Source: Methylobacterium hispanicum | GTDB lineage: Bacteria; Pseudomonadota; Alphaproteobacteria; Rhizobiales; Beijerinckiaceae | Length of the DNA stretch: 64,000 nt | Assembly: GCF_022179285.1 (NCBI RefSeq) | Contig: NZ_BPQO01000014.1 | Span: 62,001 to 126,000, forward strand | Direction of reading: 5' to 3' | Shown here: positions 57,945 to 64,000 of the stretch, piece by piece | Numbering within the stretch: the first letter of the stretch is position 1 | How the letters are laid out: each line of letters starts with the position of its first letter | Notes under the pieces: model-generated | Databases searched by the model: none | What the model was told of the DNA's origin: nothing | The model's input: the letters and a program-made list of their open reading frames with translations, nothing else | Program-made: the position numbers and the translations under genes

Positions 57945-57990
57945 CCGAAGGGCCAGGGCCCTTCGGCGGGGATCGGGGCGCGGAGCCCCG
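57945..57990. repeat. paired palindromes after purN (repeat family of 5813-5859)
   Basis: Hairpin ccgaagggc/gcccttcgg (57945-57966) followed by cggggc-gcgga-gccccg (57974-57990). The order and the ggcgggg spacer are the same as the first two hairpins at 5813-5859, with compensating base changes in the arms. It lies 8 bp after the purN stop codon and may terminate the purMN transcript. Confidence 0.8.
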
Positions 57991-58001
57991 ACATCGATCC
58001 C

Positions 58002-58364
58002 TCAGACCGGGCGCTGCAGCTTGCAGGCGTCGAGCGCGCCGAGCGCCTTGGCGCGGGCGGAATCGTTGAAGTAGCCGGTGGTGCGGTAGGACTCGATCTC
58101 GGCCTCGTCGAGGCTGCGCAGGGTGCGGCTCGCGTAGCAGCCGCAGGGGCGCTCGAGCGAGGCCTCGGAGGCGCTGGTCATGCGGGCCTGGACGACCGCG
58201 CAGGCGCGGCGAACGCGGGCCTCGAGGTTGGCCTTCGGCGCGGTGCGCAGCGCCGGGTCGGGCTGGTACTGCTCGAAGGGCGCCGAGGAGCCGCCGGCGA
58301 GGGCCGCGGTGGCGCCGAGCGCCAGGAGGCCGGCAGCGAGCGTGAGGGACAGGCGGCGGATCAT
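58002..58364 (-). CDS. small secreted four-cysteine protein
   Basis: 120 residues. Signal peptide 1-23 (MIRRLSLTLAAGLLALGATAALA). The mature part has four Cys, in VRRACAVV, RPCGCYASRTL and LDACKLQRP, so two disulphides are plausible in the periplasm. The LDEAEIESYRTTGYFNDSARAKAL segment is helical. I recognise no domain, though the Cys and helix layout looks like a small family of Methylobacterium-type envelope proteins. It ends convergently with purN, just past the repeat. Confidence 0.65.
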   Translation of the reverse strand: MIRRLSLTLAAGLLALGATAALAGGSSAPFEQYQPDPALRTAPKANLEARVRRACAVVQARMTSASEASLERPCGCYASRTLRSLDEAEIESYRTTGYFNDSARAKALGALDACKLQRPV

Positions 58365-58487
58365 GGAGAACGTCCAGAGGCGGGTAAGCTTGACCGTGTC
58401 CTTGGACGCCTCGCCGGACTCATCGTCAATGGCGGCGCCGCCACACCGGCGGCCATTCGGTCGGGCAAGGCCGGCCGCGGAGGAATA

Positions 58488-58511
58488 GGCCGCCGGTGTA
58501 GCCCGGCGGCC
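58488..58511 (-). terminator. hairpin downstream of ndk
   Basis: Stem ggccgccgg/ccggcggcc, 9 bp, with a 6-base loop, 29 bp after the ndk stop codon on the minus strand. No T-run follows. It may terminate ndk or only protect its 3' end. Confidence 0.45.
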
Positions 58512-58539
58512 CGAGATCCGGCCGTGCGGAGCCCGCGGC

Positions 58540-58962
58540 TCAGCCGACGATGTCGCCGTCCTGGAAGAACTGGGCGATCTCGGCCTTGGCGTTCTCGGCG
58601 CTGTCCGAGCCGTGCACGGTGTTCTCGCCGACCGACTCGGCGAAGAGCTTGCGGATGGTGCCGTCGGCGGCCTGCGCCGGGTTGGTCGCGCCCATCACTT
58701 CACGGTACTTGGCGACCGCGTTCTCGCCCTCGAGGACCTGCACCACGACGGGGCCGGAGGTCATGAACTCCACGAGCTCGCCGAAGAACGGGCGCTCCTT
58801 GTGGATCTCGTAGAACGTCTCCGCCTGCTGGCGGCTCATCTGGATGCGGCGCTGGCCGACGATCCGCAGGCCGGCCTTCTCGATCACGGCGTTGACGGCG
58901 CCGGTCAGGTTGCGCCGCGTGGCGTCGGGCTTCAGGATGGAGAAGGTGCGCTCGGTGGCCAT
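58540..58962 (-). CDS. ndk: nucleoside diphosphate kinase
   Basis: 140 residues. [23 protein letters not shown] at the N-terminus, [19 protein letters not shown], and the phospho-histidine motif ENTVHGSDS (His about 117). It equilibrates nucleoside tri- and diphosphates, supplying dNTPs and GTP. Single gene with its own upstream region; divergent from the DUF2147 gene. Confidence 0.97.
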   Translation of the reverse strand: MATERTFSILKPDATRRNLTGAVNAVIEKAGLRIVGQRRIQMSRQQAETFYEIHKERPFFGELVEFMTSGPVVVQVLEGENAVAKYREVMGATNPAQAADGTIRKLFAESVGENTVHGSDSAENAKAEIAQFFQDGDIVG

Positions 58963-59200
58963 GCTGGCGGTGTCCGTGTTTTCGAGGAAAGGGTTCGGCG
59001 GCTGATCCGTCGCGCGGAAGCCGCTGCGCCGCCGGGCTTATAGCGGGCCGCCCCACCCCTCTCAACCCGAGCGCGCGCAAGCGCGGCCATGGCTTCGCTG
59101 CAACAGGGTCGAAAAATCGCCCGAATGCGACCGCGTAATCGCTTGCAGACGTACCTCCCGCCCACGGCGCCCCCGCGCGCCAAGCCACGGAGACTTCCGC

Positions 59201-59725
59201 ATGCGCCTCGCTCTCGGCACCACCGCCCTCCTGCTCGCCGGCCTCGGCACCGCCTCGGCGGAGGCGCCCAAGGATCCCAGCGGCACCTGGCTCACCGGTG
59301 ACGGCCGCGCCAAGATCCGCATCGACCGCTGCGGCCCGGGCCAGAGCCTCGTCTGCGGCAAGGTGGTGTGGCTGAAGGTGCCGACCACCGAGGCGGGCAG
59401 CCCCCGCACCGATCTGAAGAATCCAGACCCGAAGAAGCGGGCCCGGCCGGTGATCGGCCTGCAGCTCATCGAGGGCCTGAAGCCGGACGAGGAGAAGTTC
59501 TCGGGCGAGCTCTACAACATCGAGGAGGGCAAGACCTATCAGGTCAGCCTGGAGCGCGAGAGCGCGCAGGAGCTCTCGGTCTCGGGCTGCCTGCTCAAGA
59601 TCCTGTGCGGCTCGCAGACCTGGACGCGCGTGCCGGACGTGAACCAGCAGGCGGCGGTCGTCCCGCCCGAGGCGCCGGCCCCGAAGCCGGCCAAGCCCGC
59701 CGCGAAGGCGCCGAAGCCCGAGTAG
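59201..59725 (+). CDS. DUF2147-domain secreted protein
   Basis: 174 residues. Signal peptide 1-20 (cleavage ASA-E). DUF2147 features are PSGTWLTGDGRAKIRIDRCG, LVCGKVVWLK, PRTDLKNPDP and YNIEEGKTYQ, a lipocalin-like beta-barrel in structural relatives. Two Cys pairs could form disulphides. The C-terminus is an Ala/Lys/Pro tail (APAPKPAKPAAKAPKPE). Family function unknown; likely a periplasmic or outer-membrane associated binding protein. Confidence 0.85.
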   Translation: MRLALGTTALLLAGLGTASAEAPKDPSGTWLTGDGRAKIRIDRCGPGQSLVCGKVVWLKVPTTEAGSPRTDLKNPDPKKRARPVIGLQLIEGLKPDEEKFSGELYNIEEGKTYQVSLERESAQELSVSGCLLKILCGSQTWTRVPDVNQQAAVVPPEAPAPKPAKPAAKAPKPE

Positions 59726-59748
59726 GCCCCTCCCCGCGGACGGCCGCC

Positions 59749-60384
59749 TCAGATCGCGGCGAGCCCGCGCTGCACGGCGGGGCGGGCTAGCACGGTGTCG
59801 AGCCAGCGGCGGACGTTCGCGAAGCCCGAGAGGTCGATGCCCTGCTTGCCGTGGAACTTCGCCCAGGTGAGGGTGGCCACGTCGGCGATCGAGTAGGCGC
59901 CCGCGATGTACTCGCTTTTGGCGAGCTGTCCGTCGAGGACGCCGTAGAGGCGCCTGGCCTCCGCCTCGAACCGGTCGATCGCGTAGGGGATCTTCTCCTG
60001 CGCGTAGATCTTGAAATGGTGGGTCTGGCCCAGCATCGGCCCGAAGCCTCCGACCTGCCAGAACAGCCACTGATCGACCGCCACCCGCGCCCGCTCGTCC
60101 TTCGGGTAGAGGCAACCGGTCTTGCGGCCGAGATATTGCAGGATGGCGCCGGACTCGAACACCGTGATCGGCTCACCCCCGGGCCCGTCCGGGTCCACGA
60201 TCGCCGGGATCTTGTTGTTGGGCGAGATCTTCAGGAACTCGGGCGCCATCTGCTCGCCCTTGCCGATATTGACCGGGATCACGCGGTAGGGCAGCCCGCA
60301 CTCCTCCAGCATGATCGGGATCTTCCAGCCGTTCGGCGTGCTCCAAGTGTGGAGGTCGATGGGCTTGCCCTGGGCGGCGGCCAT
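59749..60384 (-). CDS. glutathione S-transferase, nu class (YfcG-like)
   Basis: 211 residues. The N-terminal thioredoxin-like domain has HTWSTPNGWKIPIMLEECGLPY, with Thr-Pro-Asn in place of a catalytic Tyr or Ser, and ISPNNKIPAIVD (the cis-Pro) and FESGAILQYL that bind glutathione, as in YfcG and Ure2-like enzymes. The C-terminal helical domain includes YSIADVATLTWAKFHG. Such enzymes have disulphide-bond reductase activity with glutathione. I start at the ATG 6 residues before the fold; longer frames add Arg/Ser-rich leader. Confidence 0.88.
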   Translation of the reverse strand: MAAAQGKPIDLHTWSTPNGWKIPIMLEECGLPYRVIPVNIGKGEQMAPEFLKISPNNKIPAIVDPDGPGGEPITVFESGAILQYLGRKTGCLYPKDERARVAVDQWLFWQVGGFGPMLGQTHHFKIYAQEKIPYAIDRFEAEARRLYGVLDGQLAKSEYIAGAYSIADVATLTWAKFHGKQGIDLSGFANVRRWLDTVLARPAVQRGLAAI

Positions 60385-60693
60385 GGCGCGATGCTCCGGC
60401 TCGGTCTCGCCGGGCGCGGACGCCGGGCGAGCCTGTGAGGTTAAGGACGACGCCGTCGTCCGCAAGTCCGATCTGCCGGCCGGCGAGGCACCGTCCGCTA
60501 CGGCCTAGCTAGCGCGGATCCTCCACCGCGCTCAAGCGTGTCCCGCTCCCGCAGGCCGCGAGACGGCGGCGCGTCTCCGTCAAGCGATGCCGGGGGCGCG
60601 CTCGTCCGGGGCCTTGCCCTGCCGACCGATTGGGTCTGAAATCCCATGGCCCGCCGCGGGCCGACTCGCGGTCGAACCTCCGGATCCGCTACG
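60385..60693. other. intergenic region between the GST and PsiF-like genes
   Basis: 309 bp between divergent genes, which must contain both promoters. I see no credible ORF, hairpin or repeat; overlapping open frames on both strands are GC-rich and lack a signal or ribosome site. No convincing -35/-10 pair was found by eye. Confidence 0.4.
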
Positions 60694-60981
60694 ATGCTCC
60701 ACCGCCTCCTCGTCGGCACTGCGCTCGCCCTGCCGCTCCTCGCCGCCGCGCCCCTCCCGGCCCAGGCGGCGCCGAAGGAGGCCGCCGAGACCGCCAAGCT
60801 CGAGACCGCCAAGCCCGCGAAGGAGCCGAGCGCCGGCCAGAGCGCGGCGCGCGCCCGGCAGAAGCAGTGCGGGACCGAGTGGCGCGCGCTCACCGATGCG
60901 CAGAAGGCCACGCAGGGGCCGAAATGGCCTCAGTTCTGGAGCAAGTGCAACAAGCGCCTGAAAGGCAACGACAAAGCCTGA
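60694..60981 (+). CDS. PsiF-like small secreted protein
   Basis: 95 residues. Signal peptide 1-25 (MLHRLLVGTALALPLLAAAPLPAQA). After a Lys/Glu/Ala-rich linker comes one PsiF-type repeat: QCGTEWRALTDAQKATQG to WSKCNKRLKG, two Cys with a basic helix between. PsiF family proteins are periplasmic and phosphate-starvation-inducible in E. coli, of unknown function. The Pro/Gln-rich protein near 2.5 kb has a related tail. Confidence 0.65.
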   Translation: MLHRLLVGTALALPLLAAAPLPAQAAPKEAAETAKLETAKPAKEPSAGQSAARARQKQCGTEWRALTDAQKATQGPKWPQFWSKCNKRLKGNDKA

Positions 60982-61049
60982 GGCGATCAGCAACCGGGAG
61001 CCGACCCGCGGGTTCTGATCCGCGGGCGGTCGATGGCACGCGGGGTGCG

Positions 61050-61472
61050 ATGAACGAGCGGCAGGCACTTCAGCGCGTGGTCGCGGCCGGCGCGGTGATC
61101 CCGTTCGCCGCCGGCCTCTACGGGGTGCTGTTCGGCGTGAACGGGCTCTCGTCCGGCGTCGAGAGCGTCTCGACGGACAGCCATTTCCGCTACCTCTCGG
61201 GTTTGCTCGCCGGCATCGGCATCCTGTTCTGGACCTGCGTGCCGGACATCGAGGCCAAGGGGCGCCTGTTCCGCTTCCTCACCCTCGTGGTGGGTCTGGG
61301 GGGCCTCGCGCGCCTGCTTGGGCTCTATCTCACCGGCATCCCGTCGCTGACCATGCTGGGCGCGCTCGGCGTGGAACTGGTCGTCACGCCGCTGCTCTGC
61401 CTCTGGCAGATGCGCGTGGCGACGAAGGCCCGGGACGCCGCCGCGTTGCCGGATCCCGGCGCCGATGTCTGA
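61050..61472 (+). CDS. DUF4345-type membrane protein
   Basis: 140 residues with four predicted helices (AAGAVIPFAAGLYGVLFGV, YLSGLLAGIGILFWTCV, FLTLVVGLGGLARLLGLYL, MLGALGVELVVTPLLCLW). The layout, with FRYLSGLLAGIGILFW and GGLARLLG, fits DUF4345. Function unknown. It is 68 bp downstream of the PsiF-like gene and 90 bp upstream of the DUF1656/HlyD pair, all plus strand. Confidence 0.8.
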   Translation: MNERQALQRVVAAGAVIPFAAGLYGVLFGVNGLSSGVESVSTDSHFRYLSGLLAGIGILFWTCVPDIEAKGRLFRFLTLVVGLGGLARLLGLYLTGIPSLTMLGALGVELVVTPLLCLWQMRVATKARDAAALPDPGADV

Positions 61473-61562
61473 GGCCAGCGGCGCCGTGCCCGACCGGCTG
61501 ATCGGCCGGTACCGCCGCCTCCTGCGGCATCTGGCCGTCGGGCCTTTCCGAGGGAGCTGAGA

Positions 61563-61757
61563 ATGCGCACGGACCTTCAGATCGGAGGGGTCCTGATATC
61601 TCCCTTCGTCGCCTACGCGCTCGGCGCCTTCGCGATCCTCGTCCTCTTGCGCACGCTCTTCGCGCGGGTCCCCCTCGGCCGCTACGTGGCGAACCCGCCG
61701 CTGACGGAGGCCGGGATCTACGTCTGCATTCTCGCCCTGCTGGTGGTTCTGATCTGA
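61563..61757 (+). CDS. DUF1656 (AaeX-like) small membrane protein
   Basis: 64 residues with two membrane helices, starting MRTDLQIGGVLISPFVAYAL and ending in PLTEAGIYVCILALLVVLI. DUF1656 proteins accompany HlyD-type adaptors (AaeA) and FUSC-type pumps (AaeB). A GGGAG ribosome site lies 8 bases upstream. Its stop codon overlaps the start of the HlyD gene by one base, so the two are coupled. Confidence 0.88.
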   Translation: MRTDLQIGGVLISPFVAYALGAFAILVLLRTLFARVPLGRYVANPPLTEAGIYVCILALLVVLI

Positions 61758-62788
61758 TGGCCGACGAGGACGACCCGAAGGCCGGCCGCTCGGCCGAGCA
61801 GGATGCCGGGCGGGACACCGGGCGCGCGGAGCCGGCCGCGGTCCGGGACGCGGGCGTTCCGCGGCACGGCCGGGTGCGCAAGCTCCTCCGGTTCGCCGCG
61901 ACCGCCGCGATCCTGGCCGTGGCGCTCGCGGCTGCGGCCGTGGTCTGGCACATCTACGTCACGGCGCCCTGGACCCGGGACGGGCGCGTGCGCGTGCAGG
62001 TGGCCGCCGTCGCGCCCCAGGTCTCGGGCCAGATCGTCGCGCTGAAGGTTTCCGACAATCAGACGGTCAAGCGCGGCGATGTGCTCTACACGATCGACCC
62101 CTTCGATTTCGAGATCGCCGTGACGCAGGCCGAGGCCGAGGTGAGGAACCGCGAGGCCGACCTGCAGGTCAAGAACGCGGAGTCGGACCGCCGGCAGGCG
62201 CTGACCACCCTCTCGACATCCGTCGAGCAGAAGCAGCAATATGCCGGGACCGCCAAGATCGCCGAGGCCGCACTGGCGACCGCCAAGGCACATCTCTCCC
62301 AGGCTCGGATCAACCTCAAGCGCACGGAAGTGCGGGCGCCGGTCAACGGCCGCGTGACCAACCTGCTGCTGCGCGTGGGCGACTATGCCACCACCGGCAC
62401 GGTCAACCTCCGGGTGATCGACACGGACACGTTCTGGATCGACGGCTACTTCGAGGAGACGAAGATGGCCAACATCCACGTGAACGACCCGGCCGAGATG
62501 CAGCTCATGGGCTTCGCGCCGGTCTTGAAGGGGACGGTGGAGAGCGTCACGCTCGGCATCGCCACCGCCAGCGCCGCACCGAGCACGCAGGGGCTGCCGG
62601 ACGTCGATCCGGTCTTCACCTGGGTTCGCCTCGCTCAGCGCGTCCCGGTGCGCATCCGCATCGATCAGGTGCCGGAGGACGTGCCGCTGGTGGCCGGCAT
62701 GACCGCGACCGTGATGGTCAACAACGGCGTCGGGACCCGTCCGGCGTGGTTCGCGGATCTGAGCCGCACGCTCACCGGCGTCCGTTGA
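61757..62788 (+). CDS. HlyD-family membrane-fusion protein (AaeA/EmrA-like)
   Basis: 343 residues. Cytoplasmic N-terminus, one membrane helix (about 44-66), then the periplasmic adaptor: first lipoyl half VAPQVSGQIVALKVSDNQTVKRGDVLYTID, a helical hairpin (residues 110-185, AEAEVRNREADLQVKNAE onward), the second lipoyl half RAPVNGRVTNLLLRVGDYATTG and beta-barrel. It links an inner-membrane pump to an outer-membrane channel, probably for aromatic acids or drugs. The usual FUSC/AaeB pump gene is not next to it. Confidence 0.9.
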   Translation: MADEDDPKAGRSAEQDAGRDTGRAEPAAVRDAGVPRHGRVRKLLRFAATAAILAVALAAAAVVWHIYVTAPWTRDGRVRVQVAAVAPQVSGQIVALKVSDNQTVKRGDVLYTIDPFDFEIAVTQAEAEVRNREADLQVKNAESDRRQALTTLSTSVEQKQQYAGTAKIAEAALATAKAHLSQARINLKRTEVRAPVNGRVTNLLLRVGDYATTGTVNLRVIDTDTFWIDGYFEETKMANIHVNDPAEMQLMGFAPVLKGTVESVTLGIATASAAPSTQGLPDVDPVFTWVRLAQRVPVRIRIDQVPEDVPLVAGMTATVMVNNGVGTRPAWFADLSRTLTGVR

Positions 62789-63070
62789 ATGCTCGCGTGG
62801 CCGAACACCTCGCCGGGCGCCGCGGCGCCGGCTTTTTGCACCGCAGCGCCCCTATGCCTAAGTCCTTGATCGCCTGCGCGTGCGCCGCGAAGGCGCCCGA
62901 GCGTGGCGAATACGTTTTGGCCAAGCCCCGATTTTCCGATTGACGTCTGTCGAATACGGTCGCAATCTCTCTGGGTGCTTCGGGAAGGGAAGCACAACCG
63001 TTCCGGATACGGCGCGCAAGGCGCGAATATCTGGCGCGACGATCCGTGAGCGAAGCTGAAGGAGACAGGA

Positions 63071-63133
63071 ATGACTCCACCCCAGCAGAACGCCGTAACG
63101 ACCACTCTCGGACCGGTCCGGCCGAGAGCCTAG
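63071..63133 (+). pseudogene. 20-codon ORF, possible 5' remnant of a phosphotriesterase-like gene
   Basis: MTPPQQNAVTTTLGPVRPRA, preceded by AAGGAG at 10 bases. The block VTTTLGPVRP resembles the opening of phosphotriesterase-family proteins (vTTxLGpixPxELG, followed by HEH), but the frame stops before any catalytic residue. It could equally be a short peptide or chance. Confidence 0.25.
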
Positions 63134-63381
63134 CGGCAGATCGAGCGGACAACCCGGCGGAGGACGGCTCCAGGGGCGCAGAAGCGGCCGAACGGCGCGA
63201 CTTCGAACACGCGAAATGCCCCACCTCAAGCCGTCTCCGGCGCGGTTCACTCCGGCAGTGCCGTGGAGATAATGACCATCGCGAAGGTGCCGAGCGCTCG
63301 CCGACAGCCCAGCAGGCTGCGTGCGGGCTGAACCCATGTGCGGTGAGATCCGACGTTCGGGACCGTAAAGGAAACGGGCCG

Positions 63382-63407
63382 CCCTCTCCCCGCAGGCGGG
63401 GAGAGGG
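63382..63407. repeat. REP-type palindrome downstream of gatB
   Basis: Perfect 12-bp arms ccctctccccgc/gcggggagaggg around ag, 24 bp beyond the gatB stop codon on the minus strand. Same base pattern as the other intergenic palindromes of the window. It may terminate gatB. Confidence 0.75.
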
Positions 63408-63430
63408 GATACACGTCCCCGCGATGGGCC

Positions 63431-64000
63431 TCACGCGATTCCGAGCTTCGCCTTCAGCAGGGCGTTCACGGCCGCCGGGTTGGCCTTGCCGCCGGTGGCC
63501 TTCATGGTCTGGCCGACGAACCAGCCGAGCAGCGTCGGCTTCTCTCGCGCCTGCGCGACCTTGTCGGGGTTCTGGGCGATGATCTGGTCCACCGCCGCCT
63601 CGATCGCGCCGGTGTCGGTGACCTGCTTCATGCCGCGGGCCTCGACGACGGCACGCGGGTCGCCACCATCGGTCCAGACGATCTCGAACAGGTCCTTGGC
63701 GATCTTGCCCGAGATCGTGCCCTCGCCGATCAGGTCGATGATGCTGCCCAGCTGGTCCGCCGAGACCGGGCTCTGGTCGATGCCGAGCCCCTCCTTGTTG
63801 AGGCGCCCGAACAGCTCGTTGATCACCCAGTTCGCCGCGGCCTTGCCGTCGCGGCCCTTGGCCACCGCCTCGTAGAAGTCGGCGGACGCCCGCTCGGCCA
63901 CCAGCACGCCCGCGTCGTAGGGCGAGAGGCCGAAATCGGCCACGAAGCGCGCCTTCTTGGCGTCGGGCAGCTCCGGCAGGCCGGCCGCGAGCCCGTCCAC
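63431..64000 (-). CDS. gatB: Asp-tRNA(Asn)/Glu-tRNA(Gln) amidotransferase subunit B, C-terminal part
   Basis: The frame is open to the window end, so about 189 C-terminal residues are present. They contain the helical linker ([20 protein letters not shown]) and the YqeY-like tail domain (NEEG-type region, [31 protein letters not shown]), typical of GatB. The tail binds tRNA; the catalytic cradle lies outside the window. GatCAB amidates misacylated Glu-tRNA(Gln) and Asp-tRNA(Asn), needed where GlnRS or AsnRS is absent. Confidence 0.93.
   Translation of the reverse strand: MDGLAAGLPELPDAKKARFVADFGLSPYDAGVLVAERASADFYEAVAKGRDGKAAANWVINELFGRLNKEGLGIDQSPVSADQLGSIIDLIGEGTISGKIAKDLFEIVWTDGGDPRAVVEARGMKQVTDTGAIEAAVDQIIAQNPDKVAQAREKPTLLGWFVGQTMKATGGKANPAAVNALLKAKLGIA

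Larger units (their letters stand above)
62789..63430. other. gene-poor region between the HlyD gene and gatB
   Basis: 642 bp without a convincing gene. It contains AT-richer DNA than its surroundings around 62920-62960, a 29-codon ORF (62854-62943) without a ribosome site, the 20-codon ORF at 63071-63133 with a good one, and a gatB-proximal palindrome. Longer open frames on both strands are Arg/Ser-rich and look like chance. Possibly the scar of a lost gene. Confidence 0.5.

Noticed and set aside
62854..62943. 29-codon ORF MPKSLIACACAAKAPE... as a small gene
   Set aside because: No ribosome-binding site and no signal or domain; an equally long open frame exists on the opposite strand. I cannot exclude that it belongs to a repeated sequence family.
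63046..63582. 178-codon plus-strand frame running into gatB
   Set aside because: It overlaps the end of gatB antisense, is rich in Arg, Ser and Asp without pattern, and starts at a GTG without a ribosome site.

Overview
The window is about 64 kb of high-GC alphaproteobacterial chromosome. The gene content and gene order fit Hyphomicrobiales (Rhizobiales), and Methylobacterium or a close relative is the best guess. The evidence is a Ros/MucR-type regulator, an F1 ATP synthase operon (atpH-A-G-D-C) without F0 genes beside it, the perM-hdaA-ppk block divergent from purMN, an OxyR/katA divergent pair with an OxyR-type site, a LOV-domain HWE-type histidine kinase, an EcfG-like promoter, and abundant GC-rich palindromic intergenic repeats. 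The genus is inferred from memory of family sequences and no search was run. I see no tRNA or rRNA gene, CRISPR array, prophage, insertion sequence or replication origin.

Layout. 1-10.4 kb: end of a flavoprotein, a secreted nuclease-like protein, a HAD phosphatase, a PsiF-like secreted protein, an RluA-type pseudouridine synthase with a PPKG-repeat N-terminus, an Hsp70-like ATPase, RarA, a DegP-type periplasmic protease, an alpha/beta hydrolase and a MucR-like regulator. 10.7-21.4 kb: argC, a DUF5872-like protein behind an EcfG-like promoter, rplM-rpsI, a CoA-binding protein, a cupin, katA/oxyR, an AbrB-type membrane protein overlapping dgkA, and ilvA. 21.3-35.6 kb: MgtC-like and EcsC proteins, ampG, a LOV kinase/response-regulator pair, mutS, hrpB, then a tight operon of thioesterase, DUF1285, NUDIX, DUF6111 and cca. 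35.6-41.9 kb: the F1 operon on the minus strand, a 42-residue membrane ORF and a DsbA-like thiol protein. 42-51.5 kb: a DSBA-fold isomerase, argG, an uncharacterised protein made of two repeats, mtgA, a polyprenyl synthase, ung overlapping a 5'-nucleotidase, a methyltransferase and hemH. 51.7-58 kb: ppk, hdaA and perM (minus) opposite purM-purN (plus). 58-64 kb: small secreted proteins, ndk, a DUF2147 protein, a glutathione transferase, a DUF4345 protein, a DUF1656/HlyD pair and the C-terminal part of gatB.

Most of this is housekeeping: translation, ATP synthesis, DNA repair (rarA, mutS, ung), arginine, isoleucine and purine synthesis, haem, peptidoglycan and polyphosphate. Stress and light responses are represented by oxyR/katA, the EcfG-like promoter gene and the LOV kinase pair.

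I did not find a convincing new multi-gene system. The less ordinary material lies in the gaps: several families of nested palindromic repeats, two of which share an element whose core is inverted between copies; three perfect 11-bp direct repeats between perM and purM; a truncated antitoxin-like ORF; and small ORFs placed in or beside operons. The two-repeat protein at 44.1-44.7 kb and the DUF5872-like gene are the most interesting proteins of unknown function.
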